Assembly: GCA_017515595.1 (NCBI GenBank)
Contig: JAFWFL010000045.1
Span: 1 to 53,431, forward strand
Reading direction: 5' to 3'
DNA length: 53,431 nt
Source: Coriobacteriales bacterium
GTDB lineage: Bacteria; Actinomycetota; Coriobacteriia; Coriobacteriales; UMGS124
Under the pieces are notes generated by a model. It was not told where the DNA came from and made no database searches. It was given only the letters and a program-made list of their open reading frames with translations. This document shows positions 26,802 through 36,106 of the stretch, one piece after another. The stretch's first letter is position 1. Each line of letters starts with the position of its first letter. Both the position numbers and the translations under genes were made by a program.

Positions 26802-27959
26802 TTACTGAGGCAGTTTGAGTAATTCATCAAGTTCGCTTCTTGAGTGAATACCAAACTTATTGTAAATATGAGCGATGTGGGTTTTGGCAGTATTACGCGA
26901 TACATATACACGCTCGGCAATCTGTTGTGCGTTCAAACCCTCGGCGAGTAAGAAGAGCAGGTCATGTTCACGTTCTGAAAGGCCGTATCGAACTGCGAGT
27001 TGGTTAAAATGTGCGGCACGGGCTTGACGCACATTGACTTCCCGCACCATGGGAGATTCTGCAGATAAGATATCTGCAGGAGTATCAGCGCCCGGTATTT
27101 CTTGGTTGAGATTATCATTTGGTGCTGAGGCAACCGGAGTCTCGGGCTTAACTTGTATTTGAACAGGCCGAACTTCTGCCGGAGATACGGTTATCTGTCC
27201 ATCTTTATACGCGCCAGATTCGGGTGCGGTGAGAACCGGAATCTCTCCGGTATTAGATTTGCGGTTTCCTAATACAAGTTTACCTTGAGCCAGTAAAGCA
27301 AGCGCACCGGGAATACAAAGCAGAGTTGTAACAAGTGCGCCTACCGTATCCATATGTGAGATCGCCCAGCAAAGAAACGCTGATGCGAGCAATAAGCAGA
27401 GAACCGCGCGCAAAGCGCCTTGTGTATCATTTACATACTCTGCATATGCAAGCAATAAATGATGGGTTCTACGCAGAGCATATACTGCGCCAATTCCCAA
27501 GATAAACCAGCCGGTGTATACAAGCACGGTATAAAAGCTGATACCCGGAGTTTCTATTGTGGATTCCATCGAATCGCTTATTGTCTGATCAATGGTGAAA
27601 GAGGATACGAAATATGCCACAGCTACCATAAGGGCAGCTATACCTGCTATTGTTATCATCGCGTAACGGTTGAACTCAGGACCACGATGCGCAAACTTCC
27701 TGGTACACCAAAGACCGATTCCGCCAAGTACTAAAGATGATCCTACGCATATATATAATCCGATTTCCGAGAAACCCGCAATGCTGGTTTGGGCCAAAAG
27801 CGAAGCACACCATACTACCGCTAAAAGCCAGCCCCATACAAGTACGGCGCCGGCAAAGCCCTTTACCAAGGACATGGGAACAAATTTTCCCAGGTGTCTT
27901 TTTGAATTACCTGGTTTGCCGTACGTATTTTGTTGTTGAAATTCACTGTCATATTGCAT
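26802..27959 (-). CDS. LuxR-type regulator with N-terminal membrane domain
   Basis: A 385-residue protein with about six membrane helices in residues 30-235, a polar linker of about 85 residues and a C-terminal LuxR/NarL helix-turn-helix (about 320-385: LSEREHDLLFLLAEGLNAQQIAERV, then VSRNTAKTHIAHIYNKFGI). Such membrane-sensor LuxR proteins are numerous in Eggerthellaceae and usually control neighbouring metabolic or respiratory genes; the signal is unknown. The moaE-like gene follows 89 bases downstream, which suggests that molybdopterin-related genes are its targets or partners (inference). The start ATG 27959 has only a weak ribosome site. Confidence 0.85.
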   Translation of the reverse strand: MQYDSEFQQQNTYGKPGNSKRHLGKFVPMSLVKGFAGAVLVWGWLLAVVWCASLLAQTSIAGFSEIGLYICVGSSLVLGGIGLWCTRKFAHRGPEFNRYAMITIAGIAALMVAVAYFVSSFTIDQTISDSMESTIETPGISFYTVLVYTGWFILGIGAVYALRRTHHLLLAYAEYVNDTQGALRAVLCLLLASAFLCWAISHMDTVGALVTTLLCIPGALALLAQGKLVLGNRKSNTGEIPVLTAPESGAYKDGQITVSPAEVRPVQIQVKPETPVASAPNDNLNQEIPGADTPADILSAESPMVREVNVRQARAAHFNQLAVRYGLSEREHDLLFLLAEGLNAQQIAERVYVSRNTAKTHIAHIYNKFGIHSRSELDELLKLPQ

Positions 27960-28045
27960 AAATCAAAAATACTTTCTCCCAAGGAAGAGCTATAACCGCA
28001 GCTCGTGAGCCGCATTATACACTCTTTATGCTTATATTGCGCGAA

Positions 28046-28074
28046 ATGACATAAATATAAAAATACCCTATAAT
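28046..28074 (+). promoter_or_regulatory. Promoter of the transglutaminase-like surface protein gene
   Basis: ATGACA (28046-28051), exactly 17 bases, then TATAAT (28069-28074). Transcription would start near 28081, giving a 35-base leader before ATG 28116. This is one of the clearest promoters in the window. Confidence 0.6.
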
Positions 28075-28115
28075 ACCGGCAGGTGCTTGTAAGATTTAAT
28101 GTAACGGGAGCAATC

Positions 28116-31100
28116 ATGGATATGTCTCTGAAGCGAGTAATAGCATCAATAATATCTCTTGTCATGATTATAGCCATGACTCCGGTTTATGGTTTGGCAG
28201 ATGCAATAGATGACATATCTAATAATATTCCTCTCTCTGAGCAGCATGATGAAAACACCGGACAAGAAGAACCTGACGTTTTAACTACACCGGTTGATAC
28301 TCAGGAAGAGACGAATCTTACAGAGGACAATGATCTCCATGTCACCGATCCTCTGCCGCAAGAAGGGGATGTGCCGGATTTACAAACAGATTTTGAAGAA
28401 CAATCAGACAGTACAGATAATCAGACAACCGGAGAAGATCTGATCTCGACAGACGCGACACATAATAATGAGGATATAGAAACCACAGAGACAGAAGAGA
28501 CAGTAGAAACTACGGTAACCGCGGAGACCGAAGAGACTACAGATCCCGAAGAGACTACGGATACTGAAGAAACAATAGAAATTGAAGAAACGACAGAGAC
28601 CGAAGAAACTGAAGAACCCGAAGAACCCGAAGAAACTGAAGAAACTGAAGAAACCACAAATACTATCGCTACAGAGTCTGATGTCCAAGACGGTGTAGTA
28701 TCCGGCGATGCTTCACAGGAAGATGAGGACGAGAATCAGGACCAGACACAAGATTCGGAACAAAACCAAGAGCAAGAACAAGCATCTGAGCAGGAAGATC
28801 AAATCGAATCACAAAACCAGGATATCAATGCATCAGAAGAGCAGGATACAAATGAGAACAATCTTGCAACTGCTGACGATGCCCAAAATGCCGGTACAGA
28901 AACCTTGGATGATCCGGTTGTAAGCGATGAGACCTCAGACCAGACAGAAGAATCCGGCACAGAACCGGAAGATCAAACCGGAACAACAATTCAAGATTCA
29001 CAAGAGGCCCCGGCAGAAGATAAAACCGATATCTCTGATGAATCAGCAACTGAGCCAGAAGACGAAGAAGTTGTTTCTGAGACCGCAGATTCTCAAAAAA
29101 CTCTAGAGGCAGAGGATTCATCTCAAGACAAAGCCATAGAAGAGACCTCAATAGATTCTGCTAAGTCCGAGAAAGCCGGCGATCAGGATAAAGATAAAGA
29201 AACCGCAGAAGACAAAAAAACCTCTGCCACCGAGAAAGATGGTCAGGAAAAATCTCAGGAACCCACAAAAGAGGCAGTAACACAAGAGGCAGATAAAGAT
29301 GCCCGTTACGATGTGGTCACCGGTTCAGGCGAAGAATATAACCTCTACCCCGGTGAATCAGCTTCGTTCGAAGTATATGGTGTAGCTAAACAGGTTCAGG
29401 CCGGCTCAACGGTCAGTACGGTAATCTATACGCGCGCACAAGCTGCAGAGTACGTACGCTCAATGATGATAGATCGCGTTTCTGAGTTTACGCTCACTAT
29501 GTATGCGAGCGATTGGAATGACACATATTTTGAGAAGAGCGAGTTGTTTTATGAGGACGGCAATTACCTGCATGGAGCTTACCTGCGGGGATGCTATGCC
29601 CATGTAAGCTGGCGCTGGAGTACTTATACCAACAGTGATCAGATACGGGTTACTGAGCTTAGTGTTGTTTATACATATCGCACAACACAATATGAAGAAC
29701 AAGTCCTCATGAATCGTATAGATTCGGTTCTTACAGAGTTAGGAGCTTGGAATAAAACAACCTATTACGAGAGACTCAGCGTTATCTACGAATATATAAC
29801 AAATCATGTTGTTTATGATTATAGCTCTGACGGTGAAAAGCGTTATACGGCTTATGCGGCCATGATAAACGGAACTTCTGTTTGTTACGGATATGCTCTT
29901 TTGCTTCACCTAATGCTCGGCAGGGTAGGTGTGCCCGATGCCGTTATTCTCGGCGATGGTAATGGTGAGTATCACTCCTGGAATATTGTACAGATGGATG
30001 ATGGTTATTGGTATAACGTTGATTCCACTTGGGATTCTCAGTGGGTGCAGGCAGATTATAACTACCAATACTTTTTGCAAGGAGATTCCCAGTTTAATAC
30101 CAAACACACTCGTGACAGCGAATTTGCCACCGGAACATTTTATTCGGCACACCCCATGGGTTCGGGAACATATACTCCCGGTTCCAATGACCGCATCCAG
30201 ATATCGCTTGCCAATGTATACGGAGACCCTCAGTACTATTGGACCGGTGCAGAACAGAGGCCAGCTATTGATGTGTACCATAACGGCTGGCTTACCGAGG
30301 GTATTGATTACACTGTTACATATGTTAATAATATAAATATTGGTACTGCTTACGTAATACTTACCGGAATAGGCAGGTTTATTGGTACCAAGACCCTTTA
30401 TTTTGAGATTATACCGATTGATCTTGCATTGGTGACAATAGCCTCTGTCGCAGATAAGACATATACAGGCAGTGCCATAAAACCCAGTCCTAAGTTAACA
30501 TACAACGGCACAACACTGGTAAAAGGAACAGACTATACAGTATCTTATAGTCCCGACACCGTTAATGCGGGTACAGTGACCATAACATTTACCGGTAAAG
30601 GCCATTATTCGGGTACACAAACCAGCACATTCTCAATTGTGCGGGCAGATATTTCGAGTGCCACAGTTGCAAGCATTGCCAATAAAACATATACCGGCAA
30701 GGCCATAAGACCTGTGCCTACCCTCACATATAACAATAAAACATTGGTAAACGGCACAGATTTTACCTTGGCCTATACTAAAAATATCAATGTAGGCACT
30801 GCTTCTATAACTGTAACAGGAACAGGCAATTATTCCGGAACTAAGACGGTAAAGTTTAAAATTGTCTCGCTTAGTACAACATTGACAGCGACAGTAACCG
30901 CAAAACAGGCACCGGTTGGAGGAACTGCCTCTGCTACCGTAAGTGTCCAAGGTGCGGATGGCATGGAGGTTACCTACCAGTGGCAGTATTCTACTGATGC
31001 GCAAAGCTGGTCAAATTCAAAATTATCCGGTTACAATACTCAAACCGTTACTTACAAAAATGCACAGACAAAATATTACTTCCGTTGCAAAGTAACGTCT

Positions 31101-31706
31101 GCAGATAAACGTGTCGCATATACAAGTCCAACCAAGCTTACGTACTCTGGCTGGCAAAAAATAAGCGGTACCTGGTACTATTACAATGCCAACTGTGTCC
31201 AGCTTACCGGTTGGCAAAAAATCAGCGGTGCTTGGTATTACCTCAGACCATCAGACGGAGCAATGCTTACCGGCTGGCAAAAGTTCAACGGCTCATGGTA
31301 TTACTTTGGCGGCAACGGGAAAATGCGCACCGGTTGGGAGAAAGTCAGCGGTTCTTGGTATTACTTTGCTACGAGCGGCAAAATGCAAACAGGCTGGATT
31401 AAGTGGAGCGGCGGATGGTATTTGTGTGCTACGAGCGGCAAAATGCTTACCGGCTGGCAAAAAGTGGGCGGCTACTGGTATTACTTAAATCCTTCGAGCG
31501 GCAAAATGAAAACAGGCTGGCTTAAGCTGAACGGCTACTGGTATTTTCTTAATAGCGAAGGGAAGATGCACACCGGTTGGCTGTATCTGAACGACAAGCA
31601 GTACTTCCTTGATCCCACCTCGGGCCGCATGTATACCGGCTGGCACTATATTGACGGCTACTGGTATGAATTCCATGCAACAAGCGGTTATAGGATAAGC
31701 TGGTAA
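28116..31706 (+). CDS. Secreted transglutaminase-like protein with choline-binding-type wall repeats
   Basis: A 1196-residue exported protein. In order: Sec signal peptide (about 1-30, ending GLADA); a Glu/Thr/Asp/Gln-rich disordered stalk of about 360 residues; a transglutaminase-like domain with a Cys-His-Asp triad (Cys near 589 in SVCYGYA, His near 619 in YHSWN, Asp near 634 in NVDSTWD); three MBG/Ig-like domains (about 690-918), each around YTGxAIxPxPxLTYN; one Ig-like domain (921-1010); and about nine GWxxxxGxWYY cell-wall-binding repeats (1011-1196). It likely attaches non-covalently to wall polymers and cross-links or cleaves peptides. ATG 28116 follows CGGGAG; an upstream GTG at 28083 lies at the predicted transcription start. 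Confidence 0.88.
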   Translation: MDMSLKRVIASIISLVMIIAMTPVYGLADAIDDISNNIPLSEQHDENTGQEEPDVLTTPVDTQEETNLTEDNDLHVTDPLPQEGDVPDLQTDFEEQSDSTDNQTTGEDLISTDATHNNEDIETTETEETVETTVTAETEETTDPEETTDTEETIEIEETTETEETEEPEEPEETEETEETTNTIATESDVQDGVVSGDASQEDEDENQDQTQDSEQNQEQEQASEQEDQIESQNQDINASEEQDTNENNLATADDAQNAGTETLDDPVVSDETSDQTEESGTEPEDQTGTTIQDSQEAPAEDKTDISDESATEPEDEEVVSETADSQKTLEAEDSSQDKAIEETSIDSAKSEKAGDQDKDKETAEDKKTSATEKDGQEKSQEPTKEAVTQEADKDARYDVVTGSGEEYNLYPGESASFEVYGVAKQVQAGSTVSTVIYTRAQAAEYVRSMMIDRVSEFTLTMYASDWNDTYFEKSELFYEDGNYLHGAYLRGCYAHVSWRWSTYTNSDQIRVTELSVVYTYRTTQYEEQVLMNRIDSVLTELGAWNKTTYYERLSVIYEYITNHVVYDYSSDGEKRYTAYAAMINGTSVCYGYALLLHLMLGRVGVPDAVILGDGNGEYHSWNIVQMDDGYWYNVDSTWDSQWVQADYNYQYFLQGDSQFNTKHTRDSEFATGTFYSAHPMGSGTYTPGSNDRIQISLANVYGDPQYYWTGAEQRPAIDVYHNGWLTEGIDYTVTYVNNINIGTAYVILTGIGRFIGTKTLYFEIIPIDLALVTIASVADKTYTGSAIKPSPKLTYNGTTLVKGTDYTVSYSPDTVNAGTVTITFTGKGHYSGTQTSTFSIVRADISSATVASIANKTYTGKAIRPVPTLTYNNKTLVNGTDFTLAYTKNINVGTASITVTGTGNYSGTKTVKFKIVSLSTTLTATVTAKQAPVGGTASATVSVQGADGMEVTYQWQYSTDAQSWSNSKLSGYNTQTVTYKNAQTKYYFRCKVTSADKRVAYTSPTKLTYSGWQKISGTWYYYNANCVQLTGWQKISGAWYYLRPSDGAMLTGWQKFNGSWYYFGGNGKMRTGWEKVSGSWYYFATSGKMQTGWIKWSGGWYLCATSGKMLTGWQKVGGYWYYLNPSSGKMKTGWLKLNGYWYFLNSEGKMHTGWLYLNDKQYFLDPTSGRMYTGWHYIDGYWYEFHATSGYRISW

Positions 31707-31740
31707 AACATTTTTATCGTGTTACCAAGCGCAGTAAGTG

Positions 31741-31847
31741 TATAATATATAAATTGTATATTTTCGCCGAGAAGGGAGGATTACAAGAACTGCTTGTCTG
31801 AAGGAACTTAGATGAAACTCGTTAGGAACGTTTGCTTTATAGCTTAG
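31741..31847 (+). promoter_or_regulatory. Leader region of the cytochrome gene with -10 box and possible short leader peptide
   Basis: TATAAT (31741-31746) lies 35 bases after the surface protein stop; a good -35 box is not seen. Downstream there is GGGAGG (31774-31779) and an 11-codon frame at 31812-31847 (ATG after AAGGAAC, encoding MKLVRNVCFIA). It could be a leader peptide or chance. The cytochrome gene starts at 31916 with its own AAAGGAGAT site. Confidence 0.3.
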
Positions 31848-31915
31848 AATTTCCTGTTGTGTGAGTTTTGGGGAACCGGGCCGCCCTGTTCTCCTAATAA
31901 GAAAGGAGATATGCC

Positions 31916-32665
31916 ATGAGATTGTGGAAAGGTGCAATAGCCGTTGCCGCCGTGGCTCTTGCGGTAACAGCCGTGGCATGGGCCGGCGAAGCGACCCAGG
32001 AGTATGAATGGTCAGCAGACCTTGATTGCTCGATATGCCACCAAAAAGAGTGGGAATCACTATATGGAAGCAGCGATGAGTCAAAAGACGCTGCCAATGA
32101 GCAAGATGCAAGCAAAGCAGATGAGAAGGACGCAGCTGCAGATGCTAAAGTAGACGCTAAGACAGATGCTAAGACCGATACAAAATCAGAAGCAAAAGCA
32201 GATGCTCAGGACAAAGACGCTGATCAAAAGCAAGAATCTGCAGATGAAGAGAAGGAAGCAGCAATCGAAGCTTATACAGCCATGCATGCTCAGACACTCA
32301 TGCTTACCTGCATCTCCTGTCATCCCGATTCTGACAAGCTTGCCGAGGCCCATAAGAGTCTCAACAGCGGCAAAGAAGCCAAGCGTCTTAAGAAAACAAG
32401 CGTAAGCAGCGAAATCTGCCTTGCCTGCCATAACATGGAAGACCTTGCAAAAGCAACCGCAGATAAAGAGCTTTTGAAGGATCGCAACGGCAACGTGGTG
32501 AACCCGCATGCCCTGCCCACCAATGATGACCACTCGGGTATTATGTGCAGCAATTGCCACAAAGCACATCAGACCAACGGCAAGAGTGTGGCTGAGACAG
32601 CATATACAACTTGCGTTGGCTGCCATCATGAAGAAGTTTTTGAGTGCGGCACATGCCACTCATAA
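31916..32665 (+). CDS. Exported multihaem cytochrome c with six CxxCH motifs
   Basis: A 249-residue c-type cytochrome. A signal peptide or membrane anchor covers residues 1-23. Six haem attachment motifs are visible at 38-42, 132-136, 168-172, 211-215, 233-237 and 244-248; the last is two residues from the C terminus. Between the first and second motif lies a stretch of about 65 residues made largely of Asp, Lys, Ala and Glu (KADEKDAAADAK and similar), an unusual linker. The protein probably carries electrons across the envelope to or from an exported oxidoreductase, as in other Eggerthellaceae, but no catalytic partner is adjacent. Start ATG 31916 follows AAAGGAGAT. Confidence 0.88.
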   Translation: MRLWKGAIAVAAVALAVTAVAWAGEATQEYEWSADLDCSICHQKEWESLYGSSDESKDAANEQDASKADEKDAAADAKVDAKTDAKTDTKSEAKADAQDKDADQKQESADEEKEAAIEAYTAMHAQTLMLTCISCHPDSDKLAEAHKSLNSGKEAKRLKKTSVSSEICLACHNMEDLAKATADKELLKDRNGNVVNPHALPTNDDHSGIMCSNCHKAHQTNGKSVAETAYTTCVGCHHEEVFECGTCHS

Positions 32666-32686
32666 ACCATTCTAAATGATCATAAT

Positions 32687-32720
32687 AAAAGCCCTCACTA
32701 CATACGTGGTGAGGGCTTTT
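32687..32720 (+). terminator. Rho-independent terminator after the cytochrome gene
   Basis: AAAAGCCCTCAC (32687-32698) pairs with GTGAGGGCTTTT (32709-32720), loop of 10, ending in a run of T. It lies 22 bases after the cytochrome stop. TATAAT at 32725-32730 just after it could be a promoter for the next operon. Confidence 0.85.
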
Positions 32721-32818
32721 TGCCTATAATACCAATTTTGATATTTATTTACCGGCCAAATTGTTATTATAGAGCATCAAACAGGTGAAGGGCACAGAAG
32801 CAGACAGGAGGTGCAGAG

Positions 32819-34198
32819 GTGGTAGAGACGCTCATACTGGTACGGCATGCAAAAGCAGAAGACGAATCTGAAAGCGGTCGTGATTTTGACCGTGAGCTTA
32901 CCCATGCGGGAGTATTCTCGTGCAACGCAGCAATGGAGCAGGCAGCAAGTATAATTAAGAGCCGTTACGGTACCATCAAGACAAGCGGCAAGTATAGTAA
33001 TGCCTCTGCACCGGGTTTGACATTATGGACCAGCCCGGCTCCGCGCGCAGCGCAAACGGCTTGTATATTGGCGAACAAGATAGGATATAAAACCAAAGAT
33101 ATCGAAGAACTCCCCTGGCTTTATGAAGCAGATAGCCGGGAATTTCTCAACCACATGACAGATATCAGCGGGACACTTGTTGTTGTGGGGCATAACCCAT
33201 GTTTGGAAGATGTGGCAAGTGACCTTTTGGACGAGAAGGTTACCTTAAAAAAGGCAGCCGCAATAGCTCTTGATCTTGAAGATTCCGGAAACACCAACCA
33301 GAACCAAGACCAAACAAGTTTTAAAGCCCGCATATCCTGGTTTTTGCAGGGGCCTGACCACAAAAACTGGAATACACTTTGTGAAATTGAGCAGACACTC
33401 GCTATAGCTGCCCAAAGAATCTTAACAAATGCGCAAGAACTGGCTTTTGATCAAAATGATGCCGAGACGCTCCATCAATATCGCGTATCTTTGCGTGTGG
33501 CCCGGTCACTGGCGCTTTTTGTAGCTCCCTACTTTAAGCGAGCCGAGGCAAAAGAGCTGTTACAACTGCTTAAGGGCCTTCAGGCAGAAACATCCCGGCT
33601 CAGGGAATATGATGTTATGTGGGAACTTTTAACCACAGGAGATGCCTTAAGAACGTATGCCGATGCCCATATGATTGCGTTAAAGCTTCTGCCGGTACGG
33701 GCAAAAGAGCGGAGTCGTTTTACCGAGTATTTTATGTCTCGCAAAACCCAGCGTGCCATTTTGCAAGCCACAGAATTAATGCAAAATATCCCATGGTGCA
33801 AAGTTGCGCTCAATCAGGGTATCCCCAATAAAGACTTTTGTGCGCGCTTTGACAGTATGGCTGCAAATTATGCTCAAGACCTGGCATTATGCGATATTAA
33901 CGACGCATTGGCAACACACGACATCAGAAAACGCTCAAAACAATTGCGCTATGTAGCCAGAGATTTCTCCGTACTCTTAGGCGAGAAACGCGGGGAGGCA
34001 GAATCACAAGCAGAAGACATGCAAGAGCTTTTGGGCAGACTGTGCGATGCCCGTGTGAACCTGAGAATTGCACAGGAACTCTCCGCAGATGTACCTCAGC
34101 AAACCCCGGAGTTCATACAAGTACAGCCGGACGCTCAAACATTTATTGCCTCGGAGCAAAAGACAGTCGATGACCTTCTCGAGGAGCTGTCACAATAA
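32819..34198 (+). CDS. SixA-type histidine phosphatase fused to a CHAD domain
   Basis: A 459-residue two-domain protein. Residues 1-190 are a histidine phosphatase of the SixA branch: RHAKAED with the nucleophilic His10, TSPAPRAAQTA with Arg, and VVVGHNPCLEDVA with His125. Residues about 205-435 form a CHAD domain (conserved His, Arg and Lys helices, such as LHQYRVSLRVARSL and HDIRKRSKQLRYVA), which binds polyphosphate or other polyanions. The fusion suggests a phosphatase directed to polyphosphate or to a phosphoprotein bound to it (inference). Start GTG 32819 is six bases after AGGAGGT. It abuts the VanZ gene directly. Confidence 0.88.
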   Translation: MVETLILVRHAKAEDESESGRDFDRELTHAGVFSCNAAMEQAASIIKSRYGTIKTSGKYSNASAPGLTLWTSPAPRAAQTACILANKIGYKTKDIEELPWLYEADSREFLNHMTDISGTLVVVGHNPCLEDVASDLLDEKVTLKKAAAIALDLEDSGNTNQNQDQTSFKARISWFLQGPDHKNWNTLCEIEQTLAIAAQRILTNAQELAFDQNDAETLHQYRVSLRVARSLALFVAPYFKRAEAKELLQLLKGLQAETSRLREYDVMWELLTTGDALRTYADAHMIALKLLPVRAKERSRFTEYFMSRKTQRAILQATELMQNIPWCKVALNQGIPNKDFCARFDSMAANYAQDLALCDINDALATHDIRKRSKQLRYVARDFSVLLGEKRGEAESQAEDMQELLGRLCDARVNLRIAQELSADVPQQTPEFIQVQPDAQTFIASEQKTVDDLLEELSQ

Positions 34199-34732
34199 AT
34201 GACGGCAAAACATCGCGTGATTCTCTCGGCATTAGCCGTTCTGGCTGTCTGTAGCTTTATTTTCTTTATGTCTGCACAACCTGCAGACGAATCATCGGTA
34301 ATGAGCAATTCAATATTCGATATTGTTGTAGGAATTTTCATCCCTGATTACAATCTACTCGATGCTGACGAGCAGCTTATCAAAAAATCGCAGCTCACTC
34401 ATATCATCCGCAAGCTTGCCCACTTTACCGAGTTTGCCGTCCTCGGAGTTACCATATTAAACCTTCTCTACCAAATAGCCAAAGCAAATCTCTCCGGCGA
34501 GCAAGAAACCGGCAAACATTTTGAATCAAACAGATACATACCGCTTGCAGGCAAAATTCCCGTTGCGTGGCTCCTTGCCACTCTCTATGCGGCAACTGAC
34601 GAATTTCATCAACTTTTTGTCCCCGGCCGCGGCGGTCTTATCACCGATGTCTGTATAGATTCCGCCGGCGTACTAACCGGTGTCCTCATAACTGCAGCCA
34701 TCATCGCTTTTAAGCAAAGAAAATCGTCGTAA
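34199..34732 (+). CDS. VanZ-family membrane protein
   Basis: A 177-residue membrane protein with about four helices. VanZ signatures are clear: RKLAHFTEFAVLG near residues 73-85 and YAATDEFHQLFVPGRGGLITDV followed by DSAGVLTG near 128-160. VanZ-family proteins are known for teicoplanin resistance in one operon, but most are of unknown role in the envelope. The ATG directly follows the TAA of the SixA-CHAD gene with no gap; a GAGGAG lies 12 bases upstream, so it is co-translated. Its role here is not shown; resistance is not implied. Confidence 0.85.
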   Translation: MTAKHRVILSALAVLAVCSFIFFMSAQPADESSVMSNSIFDIVVGIFIPDYNLLDADEQLIKKSQLTHIIRKLAHFTEFAVLGVTILNLLYQIAKANLSGEQETGKHFESNRYIPLAGKIPVAWLLATLYAATDEFHQLFVPGRGGLITDVCIDSAGVLTGVLITAAIIAFKQRKSS

Positions 34733-35065
34733 ATCTTTCTTAAACAAAGGCAGTTTCAGAACTATGAGCATCCCCATACTACTATCCAAAATAATGCATA
34801 AATGAGCAAATTATTACATCCGGATGCTATAAAGCCCAAGATATATATCAATTATATGTGCATATTACCGTCCAAGGTAAAAATTGGATAAATTATTGCC
34901 ACAGAGGCCTCTTTATAGCATACAATCAGCATTTACAAAGCAAGTGGGCTTTGGTGGCGGTAAACGGTTGCGATTGTTTGCGATTTGGACCAAAACTGCC
35001 ATACTGTTGTATGCGTATGCCGACTGCGTAGTGCTGTCTGCAACAAATGTTAGAAGGAGTGTGCC
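34733..35065 (+). other. Upstream region of the TRAP transporter operon
   Basis: About 330 bases without a supported gene, AT-rich in the first two thirds. A weak promoter may be TTGCCA (near 34897) with a -10-like CATACA/TACAAT about 17-19 bases later. No terminator hairpin is evident after the VanZ gene. I see no riboswitch fold I can name. Confidence 0.4.
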
Positions 35066-36058
35066 ATGGTTAATATCACAAGGCGTTATTTTGTACGTTC
35101 AGCTGCTATGTTCGCAGCTGCTTCTGCTCTTGCGGTTGCCGGTTTTGGCAGCATTGAGCAGGCTCAGGCAGCAGCAGATCTCCGCTTTGTAACCGGTGGC
35201 GAGTCGGGCACCTACTATGCGTTTGGTTCAGTTCTTGCCCAGCATGCAACCAACAATGCCGGTATTAAGGTAACTGCTGTTGTTGGTAACGGCAGCCAGG
35301 CCAATGTTCAGGAGATTGAGGACGGTCTTGCAGACCTCGCATTCTGCCAGTCAGACGTTATGGCGTATGCGTATCAGGGAACCAACCTCTTTAAGGACTT
35401 TGCAATTGATTGCTTCTCAACCGTTGCAGCTCTTTATCAGGAGCAGGTGCAAATTGTTACCTGCGACGCTAAGATCAAGACCGTAGCTGACCTCAAGGGC
35501 AAGACGGTTTCTATTGGTGCAGCAGGCTCGGGCGTATACTTTAACGCCATTGATATTCTTGGTGTTTATGATATCGAAGAGAAGGACATCAAGGCTACCT
35601 ATCAGAGCTTTGGCGACAGCGCTGACGCCCTTAAGGACGGCAAGATTGACGCTGCATTTATCGTAGCCGGTGCACCTACCACTGCTATTACTGACCTTTC
35701 TACCACCAAGCAGGCATATCTTGTTGCTCTTGATGAAGAGCACATCAAGAAGCTTCTTGAGAAGTCGCCTTATTATTCTGCAGCAACCATCAAGAAGGGT
35801 ACCTATAAGGGTATTGATGAAGACATTCAGACCGTTGGCGTAGACGCTGTTGTTCTTGCTGCCGATACCGTATCTGAAGACGACATTTACAAGTTTGTTG
35901 CCGACATCTTTGACAACTATAAGGATCTTGTAGATAACCATGCCAAGTATGCCGAGCTGAGCCTTGAGAAGGCCGCTTCAATCACCACCGTTCCTTATCA
36001 TCCCGGTGCAGCTAAGTACTTTGAGGAGAAGGGCTTTAAGGTCGAGGTTAAGAAATAG
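35066..36058 (+). CDS. TAXI-family TRAP transporter substrate-binding protein
   Basis: A 330-residue exported ligand-binding protein. The N terminus carries a twin-arginine-like signal (ITRRYFVRSA plus a hydrophobic stretch, ending QAQAAA). The mature part begins LRFVTGGESGTYYAFG, the typical TAXI start, with GNGSQANVQEIEDGLADLAF and VSIGAAGSGVYFNA further on. TAXI proteins capture carboxylates such as glutamate or other organic acids and deliver them to a TRAP permease; the ligand here cannot be read from sequence. Start ATG 35066 follows AGAAGGAG. Codon use is strongly biased (AAG, GTT, ACC), as for a highly expressed gene. The permease gene follows after a hairpin. Confidence 0.93.
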   Translation: MVNITRRYFVRSAAMFAAASALAVAGFGSIEQAQAAADLRFVTGGESGTYYAFGSVLAQHATNNAGIKVTAVVGNGSQANVQEIEDGLADLAFCQSDVMAYAYQGTNLFKDFAIDCFSTVAALYQEQVQIVTCDAKIKTVADLKGKTVSIGAAGSGVYFNAIDILGVYDIEEKDIKATYQSFGDSADALKDGKIDAAFIVAGAPTTAITDLSTTKQAYLVALDEEHIKKLLEKSPYYSAATIKKGTYKGIDEDIQTVGVDAVVLAADTVSEDDIYKFVADIFDNYKDLVDNHAKYAELSLEKAASITTVPYHPGAAKYFEEKGFKVEVKK

Positions 36059-36106
36059 CCGGCGATCTGTCCTTTGCACATAAAACTGCATTTACAGGTG
36101 TAGATG

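Noticed and set aside
28404-28688. Ser/Phe/Gly-rich minus-strand frames under the surface protein stalk
   Set aside because: They are mirror readings of the GAA/ACN-rich repeat; composition is a by-product of the repeat and no start site is present.
31147-31706. Repeated units that might look like a CRISPR-type array
   Set aside because: The repeats are in frame, about 60-70 bases long, imperfect and encode GWxxxxGxWYY wall-binding motifs; no equal-length spacers.
34199-34732. Glycopeptide resistance gene
   Set aside because: VanZ homology alone does not imply resistance; no VanHAX-type genes are near and the ddl in this window looks like a normal D-Ala-D-Ala ligase.
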